From Propionibacteriaceae bacterium (lineage in GTDB: Bacteria; Actinomycetota; Actinomycetes; Propionibacteriales; Propionibacteriaceae), in NCBI GenBank assembly GCA_021323255.1, contig JAJTCL010000426.1, forward strand, positions 1 to 5,550: a stretch of DNA of 5,550 nucleotides, given 5' to 3'. Under the pieces are notes generated by a model that was not told the origin of the DNA, did no database searches, and was given only the letters and a program-made list of their open reading frames with translations. Positions 1 to 4,985 of this stretch are shown one piece after another. Each line of letters begins with the position of its first letter. Position 1 is the first letter of the stretch. Position numbers and translations under genes: made by a program.

Positions 1-1401
1 GATGAACATGCCGCCCTTACTGCCGCCTCCGCGAGCTCCTACCGGAACCGAGGCGCGCAGCGCCAGTCCCTCCTGGCATTCGCCGCGTTCGCTGAGTAGG
101 TCTCGGAGTCCTGCTGTGACAGCAGCGATGAGCAGGTCGTTGATGGTGCAGCCGTGGCCGTGCGCGGCCGCTCGAAGCTCCGCAATTGGATACCTGAGGA
201 CCGTCAAGTGCCGCTGTTCCCCGATTGCACCGGTAAGCGACGTGGAGGGCGCACGCCCTCCCGTGCTGTGCGAAAGGGTCCGCACCGTGCGCGCCGATCT
301 GATCACTGATGACAGGCGATAGCGGCGTACGGCGTCCCATCGGCTCCGGAGGTTGTCATGGACGAACTCCAGGCCCGTGGGAGCCGGCTTGGGTCGCCAA
401 ACCGCCGTGTTTGCCTCTTCTTCTGGTGTGGACTCCAGTAATGAAGTGATCAGCGCCACTCCCCGAAGCCCGTCAGCGACGACATGGTGGAGTACCAATA
501 CGATGCCGAGCCGCCCGTCGGGAAGCCCCGGGACAATGTCGAGCCGCCAAAGTGGCCGGGTGCGCTCCAATGGAATCAGTGAGCGGCGGGCGCACCACCC
601 AAGGAAGTCGCTCTCGTCGGTCAGCGGCCGGTCGGCCGGGGCCAGAACAACGTGCTGGGTGATGTCGAAGCTGGGTGCGTCTATCCATGCTGGCGTACCT
701 TGGCCGTGGCGGGTGGGTCGCAAGGTACGCAGCAGCATCGGGGCTCTCGGTAACCGCGCCTCGACGAACGAGCGGATGCGGGCGAGAGCGACGGCACCGT
801 CCGGCCCAGTCAACGGGATCCCTTCCATGACGCCGATGAGCGCGATGTTCATCGGTGCCGTCGCGGTCTCAGCCCAAAGCGCGCACAAGTCCGGCACCGG
901 TACCCGCACGATCGACGCAGGCTCCGTGGCGTCCGTCTGGGGAACAGTCGAAGCTGCGTGCTCGACAAGGGTCTTCACCCTGCGCAGGTCTTGGTCCAAG
1001 GTGCGCTGCATCCACCAGCCCAACGCCGGGGTGAGCAGGCGCAGGAACCCGTGGGGACGCAGTTTGGTGCGGAGGAACACCTCGCAGCGACCGGAAATCT
1101 CGTGGATTTGCCCCTCGGTCTGGGCGTCGAGGGCCCGCGATCGGCTTATTGCCGTCCATGAGCGGGGACGGTCGATCCTCGTGTCTTCTATTAATGCCTC
1201 GCCCACCCCTCGACCGAACGTCACCCGAAACGTCGTACCCGCGGCGACAGGCTCGGGAGTGACCATCTGCGCTCGGAGCATTTGGGGATTCCATCGTGGC
1301 TCGTTCCTTACATCCACGATGAGGTCAAAGATCTCCTCGGCAGGAGCCGCGATGTCGATCGCGTTTTCGACGGCCGAGACTTCCCACAGACCACGCCTCA
1401 T
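1..1401 (-). CDS. SRPBCC domain fused to WS/DGAT acyltransferase (C-terminus beyond window)
   Basis: An uninterrupted minus-strand frame of 467 codons runs from ATG at 1401 off the left edge. Residues about 10-148 look like a START-like SRPBCC (polyketide cyclase/lipid-binding) domain: a first strand, then APAEEIFDLIVD, then W38-N-P, ending in a long C-terminal helix. A Pro/Thr/Ser-rich linker (about 149-166) leads into a WS/DGAT domain. There PLWRLDIV (283-290), the catalytic motif HHVVADG (305-311) and NDLLIAAV (421-428) sit at the family's usual spacing. WS/DGAT enzymes transfer acyl-CoA to a fatty alcohol or diacylglycerol, usually at the membrane or lipid-body surface. The HHxxxDG residues are complete, so the enzyme should be active if its missing C-terminal part is intact. 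The start is firm because an in-frame TGA lies three codons upstream (1410-1408). The gene follows a membrane-protein gene by 53 bases. The family calls are from motifs; the idea that the SRPBCC part delivers a lipid substrate is inference. Confidence 0.88.
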   Translation of the reverse strand, partial: MRRGLWEVSAVENAIDIAAPAEEIFDLIVDVRNEPRWNPQMLRAQMVTPEPVAAGTTFRVTFGRGVGEALIEDTRIDRPRSWTAISRSRALDAQTEGQIHEISGRCEVFLRTKLRPHGFLRLLTPALGWWMQRTLDQDLRRVKTLVEHAASTVPQTDATEPASIVRVPVPDLCALWAETATAPMNIALIGVMEGIPLTGPDGAVALARIRSFVEARLPRAPMLLRTLRPTRHGQGTPAWIDAPSFDITQHVVLAPADRPLTDESDFLGWCARRSLIPLERTRPLWRLDIVPGLPDGRLGIVLVLHHVVADGLRGVALITSLLESTPEEEANTAVWRPKPAPTGLEFVHDNLRSRWDAVRRYRLSSVIRSARTVRTLSHSTGGRAPSTSLTGAIGEQRHLTVLRYPIAELRAAAHGHGCTINDLLIAAVTAGLRDLLSERGECQEGLALRASVPVGARGGGSKGGMFI

Positions 1402-1454
1402 GCCCGTTCACCACCCGACCAGGTCCTCAACAGTCTTAATACATCGATTCTCGA

Positions 1455-1913
1455 TCACAGCGATGTTGTCAGGCGTGCGCGTGGCGACCAGCCCGCCTTA
1501 CGGGCCAAGAATGCTATGACCGACATGCCGATGGCCACCGTGCCGAAGATCAGTTGCAAGACGCTGAAACCGAGAAACGGAATTTGGAACAGCAACTCTG
1601 TCGCCAACAGTGCACTTGCCACCAGCACGGCTAACGGCGCCCACGGGGAGCGCCGCCACGCGAGCCAGGCGGCCAAGCCAGACGGTAGAGCCACGGTGAG
1701 GAACAGCCATCCGGCCGGAAGCGTCCAGCTCGCCAGCCCTAAAGGACTGAGCACGGACACAGGCGGAGTCGCCACCCCGGCAAGAAGTTGCATGCTCCCC
1801 GCCAACCCACCCAGGCCAACCAGCGCTTCGACCACGACGATGGTCCGACGGAACGTGAAGCGTGTGCTGACGGCCTGCGCTTCATCAGTCGCGGTATTCC
1901 CTCTGGGCATCAT
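1455..1913 (-). CDS. small four-helix membrane protein, unknown function
   Basis: This 152-residue protein has a polar N-terminus (1-23) and four hydrophobic segments at about 24-46, 63-86, 92-114 and 116-137, followed by a short basic tail. I recognise no enzyme motif. The ATG at 1913 is preceded by GAGGAG (plus-strand 1919-1924) with a five-base gap. A second ATG follows directly and could also serve. The stop is 53 bases before the ATG of the SRPBCC-WS/DGAT gene on the same strand, so the two are probably co-transcribed. That context suggests a role at the membrane connected with lipid metabolism, but this is guilt by association only. Codon use and hydrophobic pattern support a real gene; the plus-strand frame over it (1282-1992) reads as low-quality shadow. 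Confidence 0.8.
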   Translation of the reverse strand: MMPRGNTATDEAQAVSTRFTFRRTIVVVEALVGLGGLAGSMQLLAGVATPPVSVLSPLGLASWTLPAGWLFLTVALPSGLAAWLAWRRSPWAPLAVLVASALLATELLFQIPFLGFSVLQLIFGTVAIGMSVIAFLARKAGWSPRARLTTSL

Positions 1914-2042
1914 GCTGACTCCTCGCTGCCCGGTCCTTCCCTGTGTGCTTAATCATCATCCAAGCTCGCTTTGGCGCTTGCAGCCCCCATAACCCAGGTC
2001 ACCGCGTAAGAGGACCGAAGACACGGGAGCCGAAGAACTGGA
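1914..2042. other. divergent intergenic region
   Basis: About 130 bases separate the minus-strand membrane gene from the plus-strand DUF1876 relic, so any promoters for both should lie here. Apart from the GAGGAG ribosome binding site at 1919-1924 for the minus-strand gene, I see no convincing -10/-35 pair, operator palindrome or hairpin. Confidence 0.4.
1919..1924 (-). promoter_or_regulatory. ribosome binding site of the four-helix membrane gene
   Basis: On the minus strand this reads GAGGAG, five bases before ATG at 1913 and eight before the second ATG at 1910. It supports initiation at the tandem ATG pair rather than at a later in-frame codon. Confidence 0.65.
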
Positions 2043-2283
2043 GTCTGGATCTGCACCTGCTTTGAGCAAGATCCCGGGCCCATGGCACACGCCGTCCTTT
2101 ACACAGATGCCCGCACACTGCTGGGGAGCGTGGGGGAGACGCGTCGCAACCCGAGCGACGCAGACGTACCGGAGATCGGCGACGAGGCTACGACCGCTCG
2201 CGCTCTGCGGCGCCTCGCGGATCGGCTGCTGTGACGTCACGTCCGACGACATCGAGGCGACTGAAGGTCACGAAGTCCATCCG
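2043..2283 (+). pseudogene. DUF1876 (Rv1738/Rv2632c-type) gene, frameshifted and without a start
   Basis: Two overlapping frames together give one DUF1876-like protein. The first (codons in phase with 2082) includes VWICTCFEQD, then LLGSVGETRRNPSDADVPEI and GDEATTARALRRLADRLL, and stops at TGA 2232-2234. The second, one base on, resumes at 2233 with DVTSDDIEATEGHEVHP. From memory of the family, small mycobacterial proteins of about 90 residues such as Rv1738 and Rv2632c show the same order: a W at the start, a RxNPxDxxVxxIGDE core, an ARALxxL helix, then a xSxDIEAxTHxPV tail. One extra base near 2232 explains the break. No ATG, GTG or TTG lies in frame between the upstream TAA (2007-2009) and the ATG at 2082, which falls inside the domain, so the original start is also lost. 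Rv1738 is a hypoxia (DosR) regulon member; the biochemical role of the family is unclear. The family call is fairly firm; the pseudogene status would change if the extra base were a sequencing error. Confidence 0.7.
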
Positions 2284-2299
2284 CGCCGCTGCCGGCTTC

Positions 2300-2319
2300 A
2301 TCGGGACGAACGACCTGTG
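2300..2319 (+). promoter_or_regulatory. weak DosR-box-like imperfect palindrome
   Basis: The 20 bases ATCGGGACGAACGACCTGTG lie about 90 bases before the membrane-protein ATG at 2408. Against the published DosR consensus TTSGGGACTWWAGTCCCSAA the left half (TCGGGAC) fits well and the right half only partly, with about 13 of 20 positions agreeing. The placement upstream of a gene and next to a DUF1876 relic is what makes it worth noting. It could easily be chance in GC-rich DNA. Confidence 0.22.
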
Positions 2320-2393
2320 AACGCAGGACATCTGCCTCTGGAGAGGTCATCTCGTCTGCGCTGCGATCGAAGTAGACACAAGCCTCGCTTCAG

Positions 2394-2399
2394 AGGAGG
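2394..2399 (+). promoter_or_regulatory. strong ribosome binding site for the membrane gene at 2408
   Basis: AGGAGG lies eight bases before ATG 2408. It is one of the best Shine-Dalgarno matches in the window and fixes the start of the 181-codon gene. Confidence 0.75.
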
Positions 2400-2407
2400 G
2401 CGGCCGG

Positions 2408-2953
2408 ATGCAAGAGAACCTTTGGGTGCAGATCTTTTGGGTCTTATGCGTTGCTGCAGCGATCGTGGCGAGTGTGTTGGCGATCTGGCGCCCGCGGGCC
2501 CGATACATCGGACGCGTCGCAGTCGGGGCGCTCATGCTCTTGGGTGGAGCAGTCTTCAACGCTGTGAACCTTGCGCTTGGCGACTATGCCGGCTTCGCAG
2601 ATCAGGCACATTTCGGCTGGGTAACCGATGCTTGGCGTGCGATAGTCGCGCCGAACCAGTATCTGTTTATCGGTCTTCTGGTGGCCTTCGAGGCGGTCGT
2701 CGGAGTGCTGATCCTCAGTGGTGGACGGAGGACCCAACTCGGCCTTATTGGGGCGATCGCTTTCCACCTCGCCTTGTGGCTGTTCGGGTGGTTCGTAACC
2801 ATCTACTGCTTGATCATGCTCCCAGCGTTGGTGGACGTCATGACGGAGTGTTCGCAGACACCTCCGAACATCGGTAAGCCGCTCAGCACAGCCTTTGAAT
2901 CCACCAGTATCCATTTTCCGGCAGTTACTTCGGCCCTGGGCGTACCTGGTTGA
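2408..2953 (+). CDS. four-helix membrane protein, unknown function
   Basis: This 181-residue protein has hydrophobic segments at about 7-27, 34-56, 84-104 and 110-142. Between the second and third is a polar, possibly extracytoplasmic loop (57-83) with two aromatic/acidic clusters, ending VAPNQYLFIGLL. A GGRRTQ turn joins helices three and four. The architecture recalls small actinobacterial integral membrane proteins of the DoxX-like size class, but I see no diagnostic motif and do not assign a function. The start is well supported by AGGAGG eight bases upstream. The last 38 or so residues, from about 144, are polar and low in complexity compared with the rest; they may be a tail gained by a frameshift or by loss of the original stop. 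A GNAT relic begins 22 bases after the stop on the same strand. The DosR-like site at 2300-2319 is the only regulatory candidate seen. Confidence 0.82.
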   Translation: MQENLWVQIFWVLCVAAAIVASVLAIWRPRARYIGRVAVGALMLLGGAVFNAVNLALGDYAGFADQAHFGWVTDAWRAIVAPNQYLFIGLLVAFEAVVGVLILSGGRRTQLGLIGAIAFHLALWLFGWFVTIYCLIMLPALVDVMTECSQTPPNIGKPLSTAFESTSIHFPAVTSALGVPG

Positions 2954-2975
2954 CTTTTCTAGGCTGATCGCATGG

Positions 2976-3340
2976 ATGACTGTCGCCCGTCTCTGCGAGC
3001 TGGCGCCGGCAGATCCGCGGCGGCCGACGGTAAGCGATGTCGAAGAGAGTGTAGACGCCCTACTTATGGACGGAAGGATTGTTCACGTTCGTCCGGTCTC
3101 GCAAGTTGACACTGGGTGCTGAGTGCGCTGTACACCCGGGCATCACCACGAAGTCGCTATTTACGGTTCTTCTCTGCCGGTGTCGCAATTGATCGTGAGG
3201 TCCAGCGGATTGTTACGCCAGGTGACGATCATGTGGCGTTGGTCGCCGAACACGACGGGCTCGCCGTCGGCGTTGCCTCATATGAGATCTTGAACGGCGC
3301 CCAGGCTGAGATCGCAATTTTGGTTGACGACGCCTGGCAG
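2976..3340 (+). pseudogene. GNAT-family acetyltransferase, frameshifted and 3'-truncated
   Basis: The first part reads from ATG 2976 and includes SDVEESVDALLMDGRIVHVR followed by PVSQVDTG, then ends at TGA 3120-3122. One frame over, from 3116, the protein continues with VLSALYTRASPRSRYLRFFS and, further on, DDHVALVAEHDGLAVGVASY and AEIAILVDDAWQ. Loss of one base in the G run at 3114-3116 explains the break. This is the mycobacterial GNAT arrangement as I know it: a strand ending in xxRP, an alpha-1 region with SxxSRYLRFF, then strands four and five leading to the acetyl-CoA loop. The homology stops at VDDAWQ (about 3340), just where the R/Q-x-x-G-x-G loop that holds acetyl-CoA should begin; what follows in any plus frame is not GNAT-like. 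No activity is expected. Upstream of ATG 2976 the ribosome binding site is poor, so the true start is uncertain. Confidence 0.72.
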
Positions 3341-3341
3341 G

Positions 3342-3986
3342 CAGCGGGGCGACACCGTCGGCCTCGACTCGTCGCCCCCAGGCCGCCTCAGCCAGCCAAA
3401 TGTCGGTCGGCTCCTCGATCATTCCAACACCCATGCCGCATCTGGGCCGGCCGCTGTGGCCAGCTCCCGCAGCGAGCCCGCGCCAAGGGCCCGATTCCCC
3501 AGCAATTCCGACGCCGCCCTTCTCACTGGAGGCAGCAGCGTCCGGCCGACTCAAGAGTGCTCGCGGGCCAGAAGGAGCGTTACGGCTCCGGCAGCCCATG
3601 GGACCGGCAACGGAGACAGCAGCCACGTGATACGCCCAGATGAGCCGCATGGCCACATTCACCGCGTACTGCCCATCGCCTCCGGGGTCGCCCCAGGGAG
3701 AGCTGGCTAGCGCCTCCCGGAGCTGGGCTGGGTCACCGCAGGTAGCTAGGCGGCGCCAGGAAGTGCGAGTGCGCCCAGCTCGTATGACGGGCTAGGCCAG
3801 CTCGCCGGCGAACCGTCGGAACTGCTCTTCGACGTTGGCGATCTCATACCAAGCCGCCAACCGGCGTACGAGCTCAGCTCGGCGGCCGCTTCCACCAACC
3901 GGGCCGCGGGCACACCAGCTGAGGCCGCAGAACCGGGGGTGCCCACTGGTCGGAAGCGAGCGAGGACGTCCCTTGGCTCGTGGCAT
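3342..3986 (-). pseudogene. V0D/AC39 (V-type ATPase subunit C-like) relic with multiple frameshifts
   Basis: A good start signal (GGAGG, four bases, then ATG at 3986) opens a gene that must be read in two alternating frames. Pieces in order: RDVLARFRPVG to AAEL (about 3973-3875); VRRLAAWYEIANVEEQFRRF to GELA (3869-3795, ending in TAG); PSYELGALA (about 3790-3764); SWRRLATCGDPAQLREALAS, SPWGDPGG, YAVNVAMRLIWAYHV to SVAGP (3761-3600); PWAAGAVTLLLAREHS, TGA at 3553-3551, then VGRTLLPPVRRAASELLGNR and SLRELATAAGPDAAWVLE (to 3422); IEEPTDIWLAEAAW and GRRVEADG (to about 3342). This order matches what I remember of actinobacterial AC39-like proteins, including a W-x-E-I-A-N-V-E core and a LREALASSPWGD repeat. 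About 60 residues seem missing between the first two pieces, and the C-terminus is cut at 3341. Family assignment is from memory and moderate; coding origin of the pieces is more certain. Such proteins belong to the stalk of V-type ATPases. It follows the 152-residue membrane gene by 15 bases, probably one transcript. Confidence 0.55.
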
Positions 3987-3990
3987 CAAA

Positions 3991-3996
3991 CCTCCG
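3991..3996 (-). promoter_or_regulatory. ribosome binding site of the AC39-like relic
   Basis: On the minus strand this is CGGAGG, four bases before ATG 3986, and it sits in the 15-base gap after the upstream gene. Its survival shows that the relic was once a translated gene. The TTG at 3989 overlaps the spacer and is an unlikely start. Confidence 0.5.
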
Positions 3997-4001
3997 TGAG
4001 A

Positions 4002-4460
4002 TCAGACGTGCGGGCCGGGTCGACCCGCTGTTGGCGCAGGCAGCTGCTGCGAAGCGCCACCAGCCCGTGCCTGTGCGCTCGCCTCCTCTTTGGCTTTGAG
4101 CGCGTCCGGGCCGGCGATGACATAGGCGAGCGTCGCGATGAAGGCCAGCCCCAACACGCCAACAACAAGCAGCACGACGAACCAGGTTTTGTCGGGCAGT
4201 TGCGCTGTGTTCAACACCGCACCTATCCAAGCTACGAACTGCGCCACCGCTGCGAAGAGCGAGATCAAGATCGCCAGCACCAGCAGGCCGAGCAGGGTCC
4301 AGGTCAACACGCCGGACTTGACCCCGGTGACATCCGGCCCGCTCATGACGAAGATATCGTTGCCGATCGCCAGGGCACCCGCGACGCCTACCAATACCAA
4401 CCCGGCAACCAGGCCGATGAGGCTGCCCCAGAACAGCTTGACGATCAATGACTTGGTCAT
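4002..4460 (-). CDS. three-helix membrane protein, unknown function
   Basis: The 152-residue protein starts MTKSLIVKLFWGSLIGLVAG and has hydrophobic segments at about 7-31, 52-80 and 92-117. These are followed by a charged, Ala/Gln/Pro-rich cytoplasmic-type tail (118-152). The loop between helices one and two contains GNDIFVMSGPDVTGV. I recall similar small proteins in mycobacteria but cannot name a function. I chose ATG 4460 over GTG 4469 because the Shine-Dalgarno AGGAGGT (plus-strand 4468-4474) overlaps that GTG and sits seven bases before the ATG. The gene ends 15 bases before the start of the AC39-like relic, so they were probably one operon. If the AC39 reading is right, this protein could be an accessory membrane partner of that complex, but it lacks the acidic-residue helical hairpin of a proton-carrying c/K subunit. 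Confidence 0.82.
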   Translation of the reverse strand: MTKSLIVKLFWGSLIGLVAGLVLVGVAGALAIGNDIFVMSGPDVTGVKSGVLTWTLLGLLVLAILISLFAAVAQFVAWIGAVLNTAQLPDKTWFVVLLVVGVLGLAFIATLAYVIAGPDALKAKEEASAQARAGGASQQLPAPTAGRPGPHV

Positions 4461-4467
4461 ATCAACC

Positions 4468-4474
4468 ACCTCCT
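4468..4474 (-). promoter_or_regulatory. ribosome binding site fixing the start at 4460
   Basis: On the minus strand this is AGGAGGT, seven bases before ATG 4460. It overlaps the alternative in-frame GTG at 4469, which therefore cannot be the start it serves. Confidence 0.7.
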
Positions 4475-4495
4475 AATTCCAGCCTGCTCGCATTC

Positions 4496-4529
4496 GCGTC
4501 GGAGAACGGCAGGCACCGCAGTCCGACGC
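4496..4529. other. intergenic hairpin (8-bp perfect stem)
   Basis: GCGTCGGA at 4496-4503 pairs with TCCGACGC at 4522-4529 around an 18-base loop, which may itself fold through CGG (4507-4509) and CCG (4516-4518). It lies in the 81-base gap between the CxC protein gene and the three-helix membrane gene. There is no T-run after it on the minus strand, so it is not a classical intrinsic terminator. It could be a T-less actinobacterial terminator, an mRNA processing or attenuation site, or chance. Confidence 0.35.
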
Positions 4530-4541
4530 TCAATTCTCACG

Positions 4542-4934
4542 CTACGCAGGATCCAAACTGCAGTCATTGTTGAGGGTCCTCGGTTGGCGCCCGATCTCGG
4601 CGAGCTCAGCAGCGATCGCTTTGGCCCACTCCTCGATCTGTGACCAGTCACGGAAATCGCCACATCCGCAGGTAGTCCCTTGGAACGAACGGCGCGACAT
4701 CGTGTTAGGGGTAGCTGAGGCAGTCGCTCTGGCAATACGGCCTGAGCGCGGCAGGGTCGTAATCGCCATGCCGAGTGAGACAGCAGCCGCAGTCAAGAGC
4801 GCCACCAAGGAACTCAGACGGCCGGGTGTTTTTCGAGGTCTGCCATGCAGGCCACCGTGTCGCTGGGCAAGGTGGATAGAACAGGGTCGTACCTCCCGGG
4901 TTGCGTGTCGGCGCGTGCCGCTGTCGTTCTCCAT
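4542..4934 (-). CDS. small signal-anchored protein with a CxC motif, unknown
   Basis: This 130-residue frame has a long basic N-region (1-40), one hydrophobic segment (about 41-60, SSLVALLTAAAVSLGMAITT) and an exported-type remainder. ARA at 68-70 could be a signal peptidase site. The mature part holds TTCGCGDFRDW (87-97; Cys 89 and 91), an amphipathic helix with IEEWAKAIAAELAEI (100-114) and a third cysteine at 125 near the C-terminus. The cysteines could bind a metal or form a disulfide, but the family is unknown to me. The ATG at 4934 has no clear Shine-Dalgarno sequence, so the start may be elsewhere, possibly nearer the hydrophobic segment. It follows the hydrolase gene by 51 bases on the same strand and precedes the three-helix membrane gene by 81 bases. 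The helix and the coherent signal segment support coding; the plus-strand frame at 4567-4989 is the weaker reading. Confidence 0.6.
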   Translation of the reverse strand: MENDSGTRRHATREVRPCSIHLAQRHGGLHGRPRKTPGRLSSLVALLTAAAVSLGMAITTLPRSGRIARATASATPNTMSRRSFQGTTCGCGDFRDWSQIEEWAKAIAAELAEIGRQPRTLNNDCSLDPA

Positions 4935-4985
4935 GCCGCGGGTCGCTAGATTGACGTTCCCGTCGATACTGCCGAAATCTGACGC

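Noticed and set aside
1155..1180. GGGGACGGTCGATCC as a DosR-like site
   Set aside because: It lies deep inside the fusion gene's coding sequence and only its left half fits the consensus.
353..1519. Long plus-strand open frame of 388 codons
   Set aside because: It is antisense to the SRPBCC-WS/DGAT gene. Its translation is rich in Ser, Arg and Thr without any domain, while the minus strand gives clear motifs through the same bases.
2062..2877. Plus-strand open frame of 271 codons
   Set aside because: Only its short segment at about 2233-2283 is meaningful (the DUF1876 tail). The rest is a shadow of the 2408 membrane gene and the leader.
2949..2980. TTGACT as a -35 promoter element before the GNAT relic
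   Set aside because: No acceptable -10 element lies at the right distance; the following bases are GC-rich up to ATG 2976.
3116..3643. Plus-strand open frame of 175 codons as an intact acetyltransferase
   Set aside because: Only its first 75 or so residues are GNAT-like. From about 3341 it reads Arg/Pro/Gln-rich sequence antisense to the AC39-like relic.
3324..3710. Plus-strand open frame of 128 codons
   Set aside because: It is low-complexity Ser/Pro/Ala/Gly sequence opposite recognisable minus-strand pieces, with no ribosome binding site.
3939..4451. Plus-strand open frames opposite the three-helix membrane gene
   Set aside because: They are Gln/Asp/His-rich or Thr/Pro-rich shadows. The minus strand gives three clean membrane helices and a strong ribosome binding site.
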